Source of the DNA: Leptobrachium leishanense
Taxonomy: Eukaryota > Chordata > Amphibia > Anura > Megophryidae
DNA length: 64,000 nucleotides
Assembly: GCA_009667805.1 (NCBI GenBank)
Contig: CM019063.1
Location: forward strand, 350,758,942 to 350,822,941
Reading direction: 5' to 3'
This document shows, in pieces, positions 24,572 to 36,187 of this stretch (position 1 is its first letter; each line of letters starts with the position of its first letter). The notes beneath the pieces were generated by a model, which ran no database searches, had not been told where the DNA came from, and saw nothing but the letters and a program-made list of their open reading frames with translations. The position numbers and the translations under genes are program-made.

Positions 24572-25125
24572 GTTTCAGCAGAAGGCATATCAACGGATCC
24601 CAGAAAGTTGGAAGCTGTGGCTTCATGGCCGCGACTTTATAATGTTACCAAACTTCGATCCTTCCTGGGGTATTGCTCATACTATAGGAGATTCGTAGGA
24701 GGATTTGCTAAGATAGCTCAGCCTTTGAACAAGCTTCTACGAATTGAAGAAGTAGGAGAAGAATCGAGGCCCTCTAACACGGGTTCGTCAACCCACGGGC
24801 CTAGAAAACCTCGGGAATCAATCCAGGAGGAGTGGACTGACCAATGTGAGAGTGCTTTCCTCCAACTGAAGGGGAGTTTAACACAGGCCCCTGTACTTGC
24901 CTACGCTGATCCTTCCAAGCCTTATGAACTACATGTGGATGATAGCAGAGAAGGGCTGGGAGGAGTATTGTACCAGGAATATGATAATCTCCTGAGACCA
25001 GTAGCTTATGTGAGTCGAAGTCTCTCTCCTTCTGAAAAGAACTACCCCACTCACAAGTTAGAGTTCCTGACCTTGAAGTGGACGGTGGTGGACAAACTAA
25101 AAGACTATCTGTATGGAGCTGATTT
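24572..25125 (+). pseudogene. gypsy RT thumb and RNase H, N-terminal part
   Basis: Encodes FLGYCSYYRRFVGGFAKIA, then LAYADPSKPYELHVDDS and LRPVAYVSRSLSPSEKNYP. The segment ends at DYLYGADF, exactly where the L2 LINE has inserted at ATTT. The RNase H catalytic residue region reads HVDDS where gypsy elements usually have a DAS-type motif. Confidence 0.82.
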
Positions 25126-25345
25126 TATTATTATTATTATTATTCTTTATTTATAAAGCGCCAGCATATTCCGCAGCGCTGTACAATAAGCACAGTATAG
25201 ACAGGGTTACAATACATTGAACAACATTTGACAAACAGTACAGGAGGAGATGAGGGCCCTATTCCCGTAGGAACTCACAATCTAGGAGGGTTGGGGTTGG
25301 AAACAGGAGGAGAGGACTGCAAGGTGAGAGTGATTGATGGTTGTG

Positions 25346-28300
25346 TCAGTGAGTTGGGTGGTAGGCTTCCCTAAATAGGAACGTTTTAAGGGAGCGTTTG
25401 AAGGAAGAGAAGTTAGGGGAAAGTCTGACAGTACGAGGGAGAGCATTCCAGAGAGTGGGGGCTGCGCGTGTGAAGTCCTGCAGTCTATCATGGGAAGAGG
25501 TGATGCGGGGAGAAGCTAGGCGCAGGTCACTGTTTGACCTTAGGGAGCGGGCTGGGGTATATTTGGTGATTAGTGAGGACAGGAAGTGGGGCGCTGAGTT
25601 AGTGAGGGTTTTGTAGGTAAGGATAAGGATTTTGAACTTAATTCTGCAGTGGATGGGGAGCCAGTGAAGGGACTCACAGAGGGGAGCGGCAGAGACAGAG
25701 CGGCGGGTGAGGTGAATTAGCCTGGCGGAGGCGTTCAGGATGGATTGTAGGGGGGAGAGGCGGGACAGAGGGAGGCCAGATAAGAGATTATTGCAATAGT
25801 CGAGTCGGGAGATTACCAGGGCGTGTATGAGTTGTTTTGTGGTGACAGCGGTAAGAAATGGCCGAATTCTGGAAATATTACGCAGTTGGTATCGGCAGGA
25901 GGAGGAAAGAGACTGGATGTGGGGGATGAAGGAAAGAGCAGAGTCAAGTGTAACTCCAAGACAGCGAACTTGGTTTGATGGGGAGATGGTGATACCTTCC
26001 ACCATGATAGAGAAGTCAGGAGGTGGGGAGGCATTGGAGGGAGGAATAAGTAGGAGCTCAGTCTTTGACATGTTGATCTTTAGGTGGTGGGAGGCCATCC
26101 AGGAGGAGATGGCAGATAAACAGTCACTGACTTTTGAGAGGACAGGGGGAGAAAGATCATGGGTAGAGAGGTAGATCTGAGTGTCATCAGCGTAGAGGTG
26201 GTAATTAAAGCCAAAGCTGTTGATGATTCTGCCCAGGGAGGAGGTGTAGATGGAAAAGAGCAGAGGACCAAGGACAGAGCCTTGAGGTACACCAACAGAT
26301 AGAGGCAATGAAGAGGAGGAGTTACCAGCAAAGGACACACAGAAGGACCTGTTGGATAAATAGGAGTCAACCCAAGCAAGTGCAGTGTCACCGAGACCCA
26401 GAGAGTTGAGGGTCTGTAGAAGGAGGGGGTGGTCCAGTGTCAAAAGCAGCCAAGAGGTCAAGCAGGATGAGAATAGAATAGTGGCCGTGTTTTTTAGCAG
26501 TTAGGAGGTCGTTGGTGACTTTGGTGAGGGCAGTTTCAGTTGAGTGTAGGGGACGGAAGCCAGATTGCAGGGGGTCAAGTAGGGAATTGGAGGACAGGAA
26601 GAGGGAGAGGCGGTTGAAGACTAGTTTTTCTAAGAGCTTTGATGTGAAGGGAAGCAGGGATACAGGGCGGTAGTTGGATGGAGAGTTGGGGTCTAGGGAT
26701 GGTTTCTTTAGTAAAGGGGTAACTAGCACGTGTTTGAAGGCGGATGGAAAGGAGCCAGTGGAGAGAGATAGGTTGAAGATGTGTGTGAGAGCAGGGGTGA
26801 GGGAGGAGGAGAGGGGAGGAATTAGATGTGAGGGAATGGGGTCGAGCGGGCACGTGGTGAGATGTGAGGAGGACAATAAGGAATTGACTTCCTCCTCAGT
26901 GGCTGGGAGGAAGCGGCAGAGGGTGGCAGAGGGGACCTGTGGGAGTGGAGGTGGCAGATAACTATCTTGTGTTGGAATGTTGCTTCTGATAATTAAAGTT
27001 TTACTGAGGAAGTAGTCTGCCAGGTCTTGAGCGCTGAAGGCAGCTGAGGGGGGAGGTGCAGGTGGGTAGAGGAGGGTGTTGAAGGTGGACCAGAGCCGTT
27101 TAGGGTTGGAGGACAGCGTAGATATAAGAGATGAGAAGAAGGATTGTTTGGCCAAGTGGAGGGCAGAGGTGTATGACCGGAGAATAAACTTGAAGTGAAC
27201 AAAATCAGCTTCAGAGCGGGATTTCCTCCAGGCACGCTCTGAGGTGCGGGAGCATCTTTGCAGGTAGCGAGTCTGGAGGGTGTGCCAGGGCTGAAGCTGG
27301 CGGCGTGGGGCCTTACAGAGTCGAAGAGGAGCAAGAGTGTCTAGAGCAGAGATAAGCGTAGTGTTGTAGTGATTAGTGGCAGCATCAGGGCCGGTGAAGG
27401 ATGAGGTATGAGGGAGGTGGTGAAGTAGGTTTCGGCAGTGTGTGTGCGGGGTGGGGGAGCAGGGTGTTTAGGAAGTCCAGATAGGTTGAAAGAGAGAAGG
27501 TGGTGGTCAGAGATGGGGAAAGGGCTACATTTGAACTCAGAAATGGAGCAGAGGTTGGAAAAGACCAGGTCAATAACGTGACCATCGCGGTGGGTAGGGA
27601 GGAGGGAGGATTGTGTGAGTCCAAGGGAGGACGTGAGTGAAAGAAGTTTGGAGGCAGCAGGAGCGGAAGGATTGTCAATGGGAATGTTGAAGTCCCCGAG
27701 AATTAGGCATGGAAGATTAGAAGACAGGAAGTGAGAAAGCCAGGTAGCAAAGTGGTCAAAGAACTGGGAGGTTGGTCCCGGTGAGCGGTAGATGACTGCC
27801 ACCCTGAGAGCCAGAGGAGAGAACAGGCGGATGCAGTGTGTCTCGAAGGAGGAGAAGGAGAGGGATGGGGGTGGAGGGAGATGCTGGTAGGTGCAGGTGG
27901 GAGAGAGCAGGAGTCCGACCCCGCCACCATTTCTCTCACCCGGTCTGGGGGTATGGCTCAAGTGTAGACCGCCATGTGAGAGAGCAGCAACGGAGGCCGT
28001 GTCAGAGGGAGTTAGCCAGGTTTCAGTTAAAGCTAGGAGGTTGAAGGAGTTTGAAAGGAAGAGGTCATGGACAGCTGTGAGTTTGTTGCACACAGAGCGA
28101 GCGTTCCAGAGGGCGCAGGAGAAAGAGGACAGGCGCTGAGGGATGATGGGAATGAGGTTGCTGGGCTTGCAGGGAGGTGATTTATGTGCGATGGAGATAG
28201 GATGAGAGGGAAGTATTGGATGTGTTGTGGGGCCAGGGTTAGGGGATATGTCACCTGAATAGAGTAACAGCAGGAGGGTGAGAAAGAGAAGGTGGGAATG

Positions 28301-28507
28301 GGATTTGTGGGAGTGGGAGTGATTGGCAGCACGAGAGTTAGAGGGAGACCATGTTCTGAGGAAACAAAGGAGCTCATGCGAGGCCATCATGTGGGACGAG
28401 AGGAGGGAGGGAGAGATGCAGATAGTGTAGGGGTCGGTGGTAGAGGGGCAGGAGTTCCATTTAAGGAGAAAGGTAGAAGTAAAGAGCAGAAGCGTGAGAG
28501 AAAGCAT
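25346..28507 (-). pseudogene. L2 LINE polyprotein: endonuclease and reverse transcriptase
   Basis: The first frame (28507-27341) begins with a hydrophobic stretch and a 2A-like sequence. It then has an APE endonuclease with NARSVCN, TETWLTP, VIYRSPG, LGDFNIPIDN and ISDHHLLSF. RT follows at 27155-26388 ([20 protein letters not shown]) and, after another frame change, at 26461-25346 ([13 protein letters not shown], catalytic [22 protein letters not shown]). There are about two frameshifts, one near 27330 and one near 26440. All catalytic motifs are intact. The protein nicks DNA and copies its RNA at the target. Confidence 0.85.
28229..28252 (-). other. 2A-like motif at the LINE protein N-terminus
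   Basis: The residues DISPNPGP (86-93 of the frame starting at 28507) follow a Leu-rich hydrophobic stretch. 2A sequences of the form D-V/I-E-x-N-P-G-P separate proteins during translation and are reported in some non-LTR retrotransposons. Here the Glu is Ser, so activity is uncertain. Confidence 0.5.
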
Positions 28508-28824
28508 GATATAGACGTGAGTTTACCAGAGTAAAAAGTGGGCCTTGCAGTTTTGCAGTTCCTTCCTCCAGTCCCACAACTCCAGGAATCAACTCTGAAC
28601 GTCCACTTAAGAATGCCACTTGGAAATGTCAATGGAGCCTGTTATAGTTGTTATATAGGGCGGACTGATTGCATTCAGGCAGTTAAAGAGTCAACACCTG
28701 AAAAAGTCAACACCTGAAGCTGGATGGGCTGTGTCAATAGGGCAGGAGATTCACATGCTAATTAGCAAAGCAAATGGTGGAGAAAAACAAAAATAAATAA
28801 AAAATAAATAAAAACAGCAAATTT

Positions 28825-30640
28825 CGTGGTAAAGACTGACAACAATCCACTCACATTCTTACCACTGCAAAACTGGATGCCACTGGGCACCGGTGGTTAG
28901 CCGCTCTATCAAGATTTCGCTTCAGCCTCAAATACCGCCCGGGAGTTAGTAACTGCGATGCGGATGCCTTATCCAGAAGACCCTACAGTACAGAAACAGA
29001 GTGGACGCAGTTGACTCCAGATGGAGTTCAAGCCCTATGTCAAGGAGTAGAACACCGAACCAAAGGAGTGATTGGAGCAGAGGCTGTAGGAGTAATGGCT
29101 GCGGATGTTCCTGAACTATATTGTAACCCTACACAGATGAAGAGTGACGGCTTGCCTACTTTTACAAAGAAAGACCCGAGCGCAGATCAGGAGAAGGATC
29201 CTGTGATTGGGTTAACCTCAAGGGCGATTAAGGCTGGTCAAAGAGGGCTCCTGTTGATGGATTCGCCAAAAGAGGCCTGTCTGGTCTACAAGGAGTGGGA
29301 ACGGCTGTAACTACTAGCTGGGGTGGTCTACCGAAGGGGCCCCTTTAAGGACGTAGAAAAAATACAACAATTGTTCCTCCCAGAGAAGCATAGAGAAGAT
29401 GTATTGAAAGCATTGCACAATGACCATGGTCACTTAGGGGCAGAAAGAACTTTTAAACTGGTACGAGATTCTATTGGCCCTGCATGAGATCCGAAGTTGA
29501 AAGCTAATGTCATTCCTGTTTAAGATGTATCCAGAGGAAAACATTACCTTCTTGGACTGCTCCAATGAGTCATCTACAGAGTCAAGGACCCATGGACCTG
29601 GTGTGCATTGATTTCCTGTGCTTAGAGCCTGACACTAGTGGGCAGGGAAATATCTTAGTGGTGACCGACCATTTTACCCGTTATGCTCAAGCTTTCCCAA
29701 CCAAAGATCAATGTGCTCCTACTGTAGCCAAAAGTATTAGTAGAAAAGTTCTTTGTTCATTATGGTCTACCTCAGAGAATCCATTTGGATCAGGGTAGAG
29801 ACTTTGAAAGTTGACTTGTCAGGCAGCTCCTGGATCTACTGGGGATTCAGAAGTCTAGGACCTCCCCCTATCACCCTCAAGGTGATGCACAGCCCGAGAG
29901 ATTCAACCGAACTCTACTCAATATTTTGGGAACACTGTCCATCAAAGAGAAACAGCACTGGAGTCGACATATCTCTACCATTGTGCATGCTTATAATAGC
30001 ACAGAAAGTGATGCTACGGGATACTCACCATACCGTCTCATGTTTGGAAGAGAAGCCTGATTGCCAGCTGATTTAGCCTTTGGTCTATCTCTCGACCAAA
30101 CGTCTATTGTTTCTCACCGGGGCTATGTGTATAGAGTCAGGAAGAACCTGGCTTCTGCATTTGAGAAGGCCCGTTCGACATCCGAAAGTAGAGAACAGAG
30201 AAACAAAAGAAACTATGACTTGAGAGTTCAGGTACAGGACTTACAGCCAGGTGATCGGGTTTTGTTGGAGCTCTCAGATCTACATTGTCTGCAAACAATT
30301 GCCTGGTCTGCCAGTGTACCAGATTCGACCGGATGGAAAGATCGGGCCACTGAAAAATTGACATCGGAATCATCTCCTACCTCTAAATGAAGCTGTACAG
30401 GTACCAGTGGGAGACGAATCAGTTTCACCCATTCCATCCACTTCTCGTCAAGCACCTGTTACCTGGTCTCAACTGCCACTCTCTGCGAGAGAAAGCAAGG
30501 ATGATGGTGATGAGGAAGACATGTGTTTGAGCTGGATGTGGTCATCTGAGCCTGAGGATGTAGATATTCTATTTCTTCTTACGACATTAATACTCCTGTA
30601 TGGCAAGTGAGCTGTTCAGTGGGTCCCAGGAAAAGATCTG
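28825..30640 (+). pseudogene. gypsy RNase H end and integrase
   Basis: Resumes with FVVKTDNNPL and LKYRPGVSNCDADALSR. A zinc-binding region follows (HNDHGHLGAERTF), then the integrase core (VCIDFLCLEP, VVTDHFTRYAQAF, SPYHPQGDAQ with ERFNRTL) and a GPY/F-type end (YDLRVQVQDLQPGDRVLLE). Stops and frame changes occur near 29310, 29490, 29770, 30060 and 30280. It would insert gypsy cDNA into the genome if whole. Confidence 0.82.
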
Positions 30641-30919
30641 CAGTGTAAGTACTATAAAAACTTCCACTGGTTAGTTCAGTTCCCACAGATTGAGCATGAT
30701 CACAAAAAAACATCTATTAGCATCTCAGATCGCATTAAATTCTATTCTTGAGCCCAATTTATATAGGATATATTAGTGAAAAATGTTGACGAGGACCCTG
30801 AGAATGGGCAACATCACAAGGTTTGTGATGTTCACAAGGCTGGATCATCCATGTTGCCGAATGGGGCCATGGCTCCCGGTGGTACATTGCCAGGAGCGGC
30901 ATTTGGCGGCCCTGTCTAA
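30641..30919. other. Non-coding flank
   Basis: Probable 3' end of the gypsy element followed by unassigned sequence. No gene is visible. Confidence 0.4.
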
Positions 30920-31345
30920 GGCTGGGGTCAGACTGAGGCAGTGCGAACGCGCGTGCAGCCGCACTTAATCACGGCCGTGCTAGCAGCAGATGCCGGGCAA
31001 TGACGGCCAATATACGAAGTACGGTCGCACAAAAGTGCGGCCGCGCAACGCAAGCGGCAAACAAACGCATTTTTTCGAGAACGTGAAACCACTAGTACTG
31101 ACGTACAGAGTGCGCTGCGTCCGCTAGCGGCGTGTGTGCGTGATTAGGAGACGTCAGAGGCTGCTAATGTCCGGCCAACATAACGTCCAGACCCAAAAAG
31201 TGTTTTATTGATGATCCGTACAAAATCACGGATGAAACTGCGCATCGTATGACCGCTATCGCGTATTCCGTGAAAAAATACGTCCATTCGTTCGAACGCA
31301 CTTTTTCACGGACAACGTGAAAAATGCGTTAGTCTGACCCTAGCC
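30920..31345. mobile_element. Harbinger-like MITE, copy 3
   Basis: The ends are GGCTGGGGTCAGACTG and GTCTGACCCTAGCC with TAA on both sides (30917-30919 and 31346-31348). The interior (GCGGCGTGTGTGCGTGATT, CAATATACGAAGTACGGTC) matches copies 4 and 5, forming a subfamily of about 420 bp. Confidence 0.78.
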
Positions 31346-31372
31346 TAAGTCAGCAGAACGGAGCAGCCAATG

Positions 31373-31632
31373 GGGCCTCAGCTAGGCCAAGTGGCCACCA
31401 GGCCTTAACTAGGCCGAGCGACCACCTGGGCTTCAAAAAGGTTAAGCGGCCGCCTGGGCCGCAAATAGGCTGAGTGGTCGCCAGGGCCTCAACTACACCC
31501 AGTGACTGCCAGCACCTCAACTAGTCCTATTCAGTGGGTATGTGCGTGACTGTGTGTGGGTATGTGTGACTGTGTGTGTGGATATGTGTGACCATATTTG
31601 TGGATGTGTGTGTGGCAGTGTGTGTGTCACGG
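31373..31632. repeat. Short tandem repeats
   Basis: About five diverged units of roughly 32 bp (GCCTCAACTAGGCC-AGTGGCCACC) up to 31530, then a GT-rich stretch based on TGTGTGACTGTGTG. Confidence 0.75.
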
Positions 31633-32139
31633 TACCCTGTGTTCAGACTGTGGACTGTACTAAAACCTCACTCCTCCGCTATTACCCTCATTTAATTTAT
31701 TGGTCTGTTTATGTTTTAATGTTAAAAATTAGGTTTTTGTGACTTTTCCCCCATCAGAACATAATCCAAATGCCCTTAAGCCTGTCCCTCATGTTCCCTG
31801 TGTTACCTGACACCAGGGGAAGCCTGGTTTTGAAACTCCAGCCAATAACCTTCCAAGAGCTGGATTTGAAACCACAGCCAATCACCATCCATCCTTCCTT
31901 CCAGGAGCTAGATGTGCCGACCAATCCAATTCAAGGACCGCACAGCATTCACTTTAATGGAAACTTCTGCAGAAAACTTAAACCCTGGAGCCCTGAAAAT
32001 CCTTTGCCCCAGCAGGGTGCTCTTTTGGGGACTTTTCCCCCTGTCTTTCCCTGCTCCCGCCGGCTGGAGGAAGCGACCGGAGCCGCAGTCCTCGCCGCGG
32101 GACAGAGGCTGAATATATGATGCGTTTTTTTTTATTTTT
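31633..32139. other. No gene recognised
   Basis: Contains an imperfect internal duplication (TTTGAAACTCCAGCCAATAA / TTTGAAACCACAGCCAATCA near 31830 and 31866) and no convincing coding signal. Confidence 0.4.
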
Positions 32140-32462
32140 CAAGCTGGTGTTAACGGATTCTGCAGAAGCGGAATCCGTTAACACCAGGTCCTGGCTCTGG
32201 TTAACTTTTCGTTGACCAGAGCCAGGCGTTAATCAGCGCTGGGACATTGTAATCCGGCGCCGATTAACACTTTGCGCTCCCCATGTTAAGTATAGGTAGC
32301 GCAAAGTGCACTAACCTCGCACAGAGGAGCGCAAGGTCCCAAACGCAATCAGGTTTTATAACCCGTTTGTGTTTGGATTGTAATATGCCCTGAATACCGC
32401 AGCTATCGGTAGTGCTCACGCAGGTGAGCGCTACCGATAGCGTGCAGAGTGTAATAGGGCCC
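32140..32462. mobile_element. Palindrome-rich MITE, partial
   Basis: Contains hairpins GGTGTTAACGGATTC, CCTGGCTCTGGTTAAC and GCTATCGGTAG, and ends GTGTAATAGGGCCC, the terminus of the element at 35299-35999. ATGTTAAGTATAGG is also shared with that element. A left terminus with the inverse sequence was not found, so the boundary there is approximate. Confidence 0.5.
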
Positions 32463-32616
32463 TTACATCTTTATTCTTCTATTAGGCTTGTATCAGGTTT
32501 CGCAGCCTCTGTATTACTACACTTTATTTTATGACTGACCCCTTCATGACATCGTCAAAAGGGCAGAATACGAATGCCATTAAAATCCCCCCCGGAAACA
32601 TTTCTGCGGATACCCA

Positions 32617-32820
32617 TGCCTGCACACCCTGAATATATGAAAGAGCCCCTAAAATACACAAGCACACCCTGAATATATGGAGGAGCCCCTAAAAAAACAC
32701 AAGCACATCCTGAATATATGAAGGAGCCCCTAAAAAAATCACCTGCACACCCTGAATATATGAAGAAGCTCCTAATAAAACACAAGCACACTCTAAATAT
32801 ATGGAGGAGCCCCTAAAAAA
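32617..32820. repeat. About 41-bp minisatellite
   Basis: About five units of CACACCCTGAATATATGAAG followed by GAGCCCCTAAAA and an A-rich linker, ending in a poly(A) run. Confidence 0.85.
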
Positions 32821-34156
32821 AAAAAAAAAAAGGAGAAAATGATGGTAATGTCCCTAATTCTAAAATTAAACCAAACTCTAAAATTATCCCTAAAGGTAAC
32901 CCTAGCACTAGATTTAACTCCAAGATTAATCCCTAATGTCATAACTCATCCATAGTCAAATACACCCACCCATCACCCCCCCCCCCCCAAAAAAAAATCC
33001 AATAGCTTTCTGTTTAAAAAAATCTTTATTGATTCTCACCACACAGTCCTGGAGAGCTTCTCTGTCTCTGTCTCTCCTTGTTCCCAGCCAGCACAACATG
33101 CTGCAGTCACGTGACACCAGTCAGGCATGTGGTGGGAGAGGAGACGGGGGAGAAGCCTGCAGCAAATCATCGCTTTAACCAGCAGTGAAACATGCTGCGG
33201 GCTGTGCTCTGTGTGATGGGCAGTTCCAGGGGGGGAGTGCCCCCCTTGCCCCCTCCTGCGGATGCCCATGCTACAGGCCCAGCCTGTGGGAGTGGGCCGG
33301 AGTGACGACTGGAGGAGATCAGAGAGTATCGAGAGAGACTGCTGAATCTTTCAGAGGTACCCAGGATGCAAAATGATTTGGACTTTATAGGTTTCCAGGA
33401 AAAGCTACCCTACAATACTGCCAGAATTAGCGCCAGGTTAACAAGATCCTGCGTATCAATGGCATTAACTATAGATGGGGCTTCCCGGGGAAGTTATTGG
33501 TGTCCAGGAATGGAGCCTTTCACGTTATTACTTCCATGGAGGCTGGGATGAGACCGATTCGGACATGGGGTATGGAGTCTTCACGGTCCCACCAGTCGAC
33601 ACTGACTCGCGGCTCCCCGAAGCACCAAGACCCGGAACGGCAAAAAAAATGAAGCCCGCAGTTTACCCCTGTAGATTATCTTGTCCCAGGGATTGGGGGC
33701 GGCCGTGCCCCCGGGACTAGAGACTGGGAGGTGTTTCGCCCAGCAACTCCAAAAGGCTTTTTGTATCCATTATTTCAGAAGTACCTTCCCTGTTGCTCCA
33801 CACCACCGAAATAAGCTGACGACTGGACCATGTGTGTGTGTGTGTGTGTGTGTGTGGCCGAGAGATGCAACACGAGGGGCCACCCCTCCACGATTGGGTC
33901 CCCTGAGACTGGGTGTTTTTTTTTTTGGTCGATGGTTTTTTTTCCAGACCCTTTGCTACCCCTCTCTCCCTCCTCTTGAGAGGAGATTGAGAAGTGCGCA
34001 CAATGTTTGGGGTTTCTCGCAGGAGAGGTTTTTGGTTCTTCCTGTATATAGTTTGATAGTTTCCCCCTGTTTAATGTGTTTGTTCGTTGTGACGCCTGCC
34101 TCTCTGCTAGTAGTATGTGATGCTATTGAATCCCGCGTCCGCACCTGCTTGGTAGT
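32821..34156. other. No gene assigned; probable 5' region of the L1 element
   Basis: The interval precedes the L1 endonuclease start. Short open frames are present but I recognise no ORF1 RNA-binding domain. It includes a poly(C) run near 32978 and the TG microsatellite at 33831. Confidence 0.4.
33831..33856. repeat. (TG)13 microsatellite
   Basis: Uninterrupted TG dinucleotides. Confidence 0.97.
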
Positions 34157-35298
34157 ATGATGAAAGTGGTTTCCTGTAACGTCAAAGGGTTAAACTCTCC
34201 GTTTAAAAGTCATTCCCTGTATGCAGAGATTAAGCGGCTTGATGCAGACATGGTTTGTCTCCAGGAAACCCACTTCAAGCGTTTGGTTCACCCGCCTTTG
34301 CTTATGCGTAATTACTCCACGCAATACCATGCAACGACCCCGTCTAAGTCAAGAGGGGTGTCGATTTTAATTTGCTCCAATATGGTGTTCCAGCTGCACT
34401 GCAAGGGCTGATATTTAATCCTGATATGCTCCCTGAACCATAAAGTTTATACGTTGGTAAATGTTTATTCCCCCAATGCTGAGCAACTCTCTTTCCTCTC
34501 TGGTATTCTCCGCAAAGTGTCTCCTATGGTGACGGGTTCCTTACTGATATGCTGTGACTTTAACTACAGCATGGATCCCGTGAAGGATATCTGTTCCCCT
34601 AAGATCCCCGTTACGAGCAAACGTCAAATTAGGACTGGTCAGAAGCTAGGTATCCGAATGCACTCCCATATCCTATATGACGTGTGGTGCCTTTGGTACC
34701 CGGGTGACTCGGAATTTACATTTCACTCCGAGGTTCACAATTAGTATACCCGGATAGATTATTTTTTGCTCCAGGGTCCCTCTCTTCCACAGGTTTCCCA
34801 CTGTGAGATCTTAGACATCACCTGGTCGGACCATGCGCCGGACATCTTGAGGACAGTGTGGGTGGGAAGAAATCGACTTGGAGATTTAATGGATCTATTC
34901 TGACTGACCCTATCAGTAATGCCGACATTGAGACTACCTTGAAAGAATATTTTTTATATAAATAACACGCCTGAGGTCTTGCCGAAGACGCTTCGGCAAG
35001 CGCATAAGGCAGTCTTATGGGGTACTTGTATCAAATGGGCTTCGCCCTTGCATCAATGCAGACAATCCAACCGTCTTTTAATATTGTCCCAAATACACAC
35101 TGCTGTGCAGGCGAACAGCTCTTACCCAACTCCTGCTAATCTGAGATTGCTGTCTGAAGCACAGGAACAGCTCTCAAATTGGAACCATAAGGCTCACCTA
35201 TACGATCAGCGGCAGTTGCGGACGCAATATTATGCGTTTAAGAATAGACCAGGTCGCTTACTGGCCCACTGCCTCAGACCTCAAGTATCGAACACTAG
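34157..35298 (+). pseudogene. L1 ORF2 endonuclease part
   Basis: The frame at 34157 gives MKVVSCNVKGLNSP and MVCLQETHFKR, both L1 endonuclease signatures. After frame breaks come VNVYSPN and CCDFNYSMDP (34454-34744), then IDYFLL and TWSDHAPD near 34750-34840. 34979-35298 is the linker toward RT (AHKAVLWGTCIKW). It would nick the target for reverse transcription. At least three frame changes make it inactive. Confidence 0.8.
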
Positions 35299-35999
35299 GG
35301 GCCCTATTACAATCTTCGCGTTAAAACGCTTGTGCAGCGCGTGAATTTCTACGCGAAGCGTTAACGTGCGTAAATCAACGCTGGTATTACAATCCTTGTG
35401 CATTTTTTCATCCATCAAAAAATAACGCGCGTAAAACGGACGCGCAAAAACACACGCATTAAAGTTGCGCACAGAAATCGGTGTGCGGACTGTTTTTTCC
35501 CGCGATTCAGCCAATCAGAATTAAGAACCACAATTGTCTCCCGTTACGTTTTTGCGCCTGCTAAAGTCAATCTGAGTATATATACTGCAGCAATAATAGA
35601 AACACACACACCTTCTCAATTTTATTGTTTCGGTATGCATAGAATGTGTAACAATACTTTGCAGTATTTTTATTTTTGGCCTGGTGTATTTGGGTTTGGC
35701 CAGGTTGTTCAGATTTGCCAATAACGCCAGCTTTTAGGAGTTGTTAAAAACTGCGCATAGATTGTAATACCACCCGCATACCAGCACACAAACGCATTTG
35801 AGCTCACAATGTTAAGTATAGGACGCGAGCAGTACAGTAAGCTCGCAAAGGGTTCGCGCAGGTTCACCTGCGTTAGACGACTGCGTGCGTTTGTTACGCT
35901 GACATTGTAAAACGACGTTAACGCAAAGGGTTTTGCCCCTCGCTTTAATGCATTTTTTGCGCAAGCGTTAACGTTCGCGTGAAGAATGTAATAGGGCCC
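35299..35999. mobile_element. Palindromic MITE with GGGCCCTATTACA ends
   Basis: Left GGGCCCTATTACAATCTTCG and right GAAGAATGTAATAGGGCCC are inverted repeats. The interior is rich in GCGTTAACG-type inverted segments, giving the whole 0.7-kb element a fold-back character. It interrupts the L1 linker. The target duplication is unclear (TAG versus GAG). Confidence 0.7.
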
Positions 36000-36187
36000 G
36001 AGGATTTCACACTTGGTGGTTGATTGGTGGTTTATTCTGGCAGAACAACGGTGCTGCAACCTCTAGAGATAGGGAACTCCCTAGCTGCCTACTATGGAAA
36101 ACTGTACAACATACATTCTGACCCGAACCTTCTTCCTCCGTCGGAAGACCACAAAGACAGATATCTTTCGGGATTAACCTACCATGC

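Larger units (their letters stand above)
25126..28820 (-). mobile_element. L2-type LINE, nearly full length
   Basis: The minus-strand 3' end is a (TTA)n tail at 25126-25145, after a short conserved stem TTTATAAAGCGCCAGCATA. ATTT is present on both sides (25122-25125 and 28821-28824), and the gypsy frame resumes across it. The element has an endonuclease and RT on one strand with few frame breaks and a 5' leader of about 300 bp. A second element with the same 3' end lies at 45278. Confidence 0.85.
22752..30640 (+). mobile_element. Ty3/gypsy retrotransposon remnant
   Basis: Pol sequence in three blocks (22752-23283, 24572-25125, 28825-30640) that join in order when two inserts are removed. No LTRs of this element are recognised and everything upstream of RT is missing at the hAT boundary (22751). 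All domains carry stops or frameshifts. Confidence 0.85.

Noticed and set aside
27838..28139. Arg-rich open frames opposite the L2 endonuclease
   Set aside because: Shadow frames of the real minus-strand gene.
33185..34160. Possible L1 ORF1 protein
   Set aside because: Short frames with no RNA-binding or coiled-coil pattern that I can recognise.
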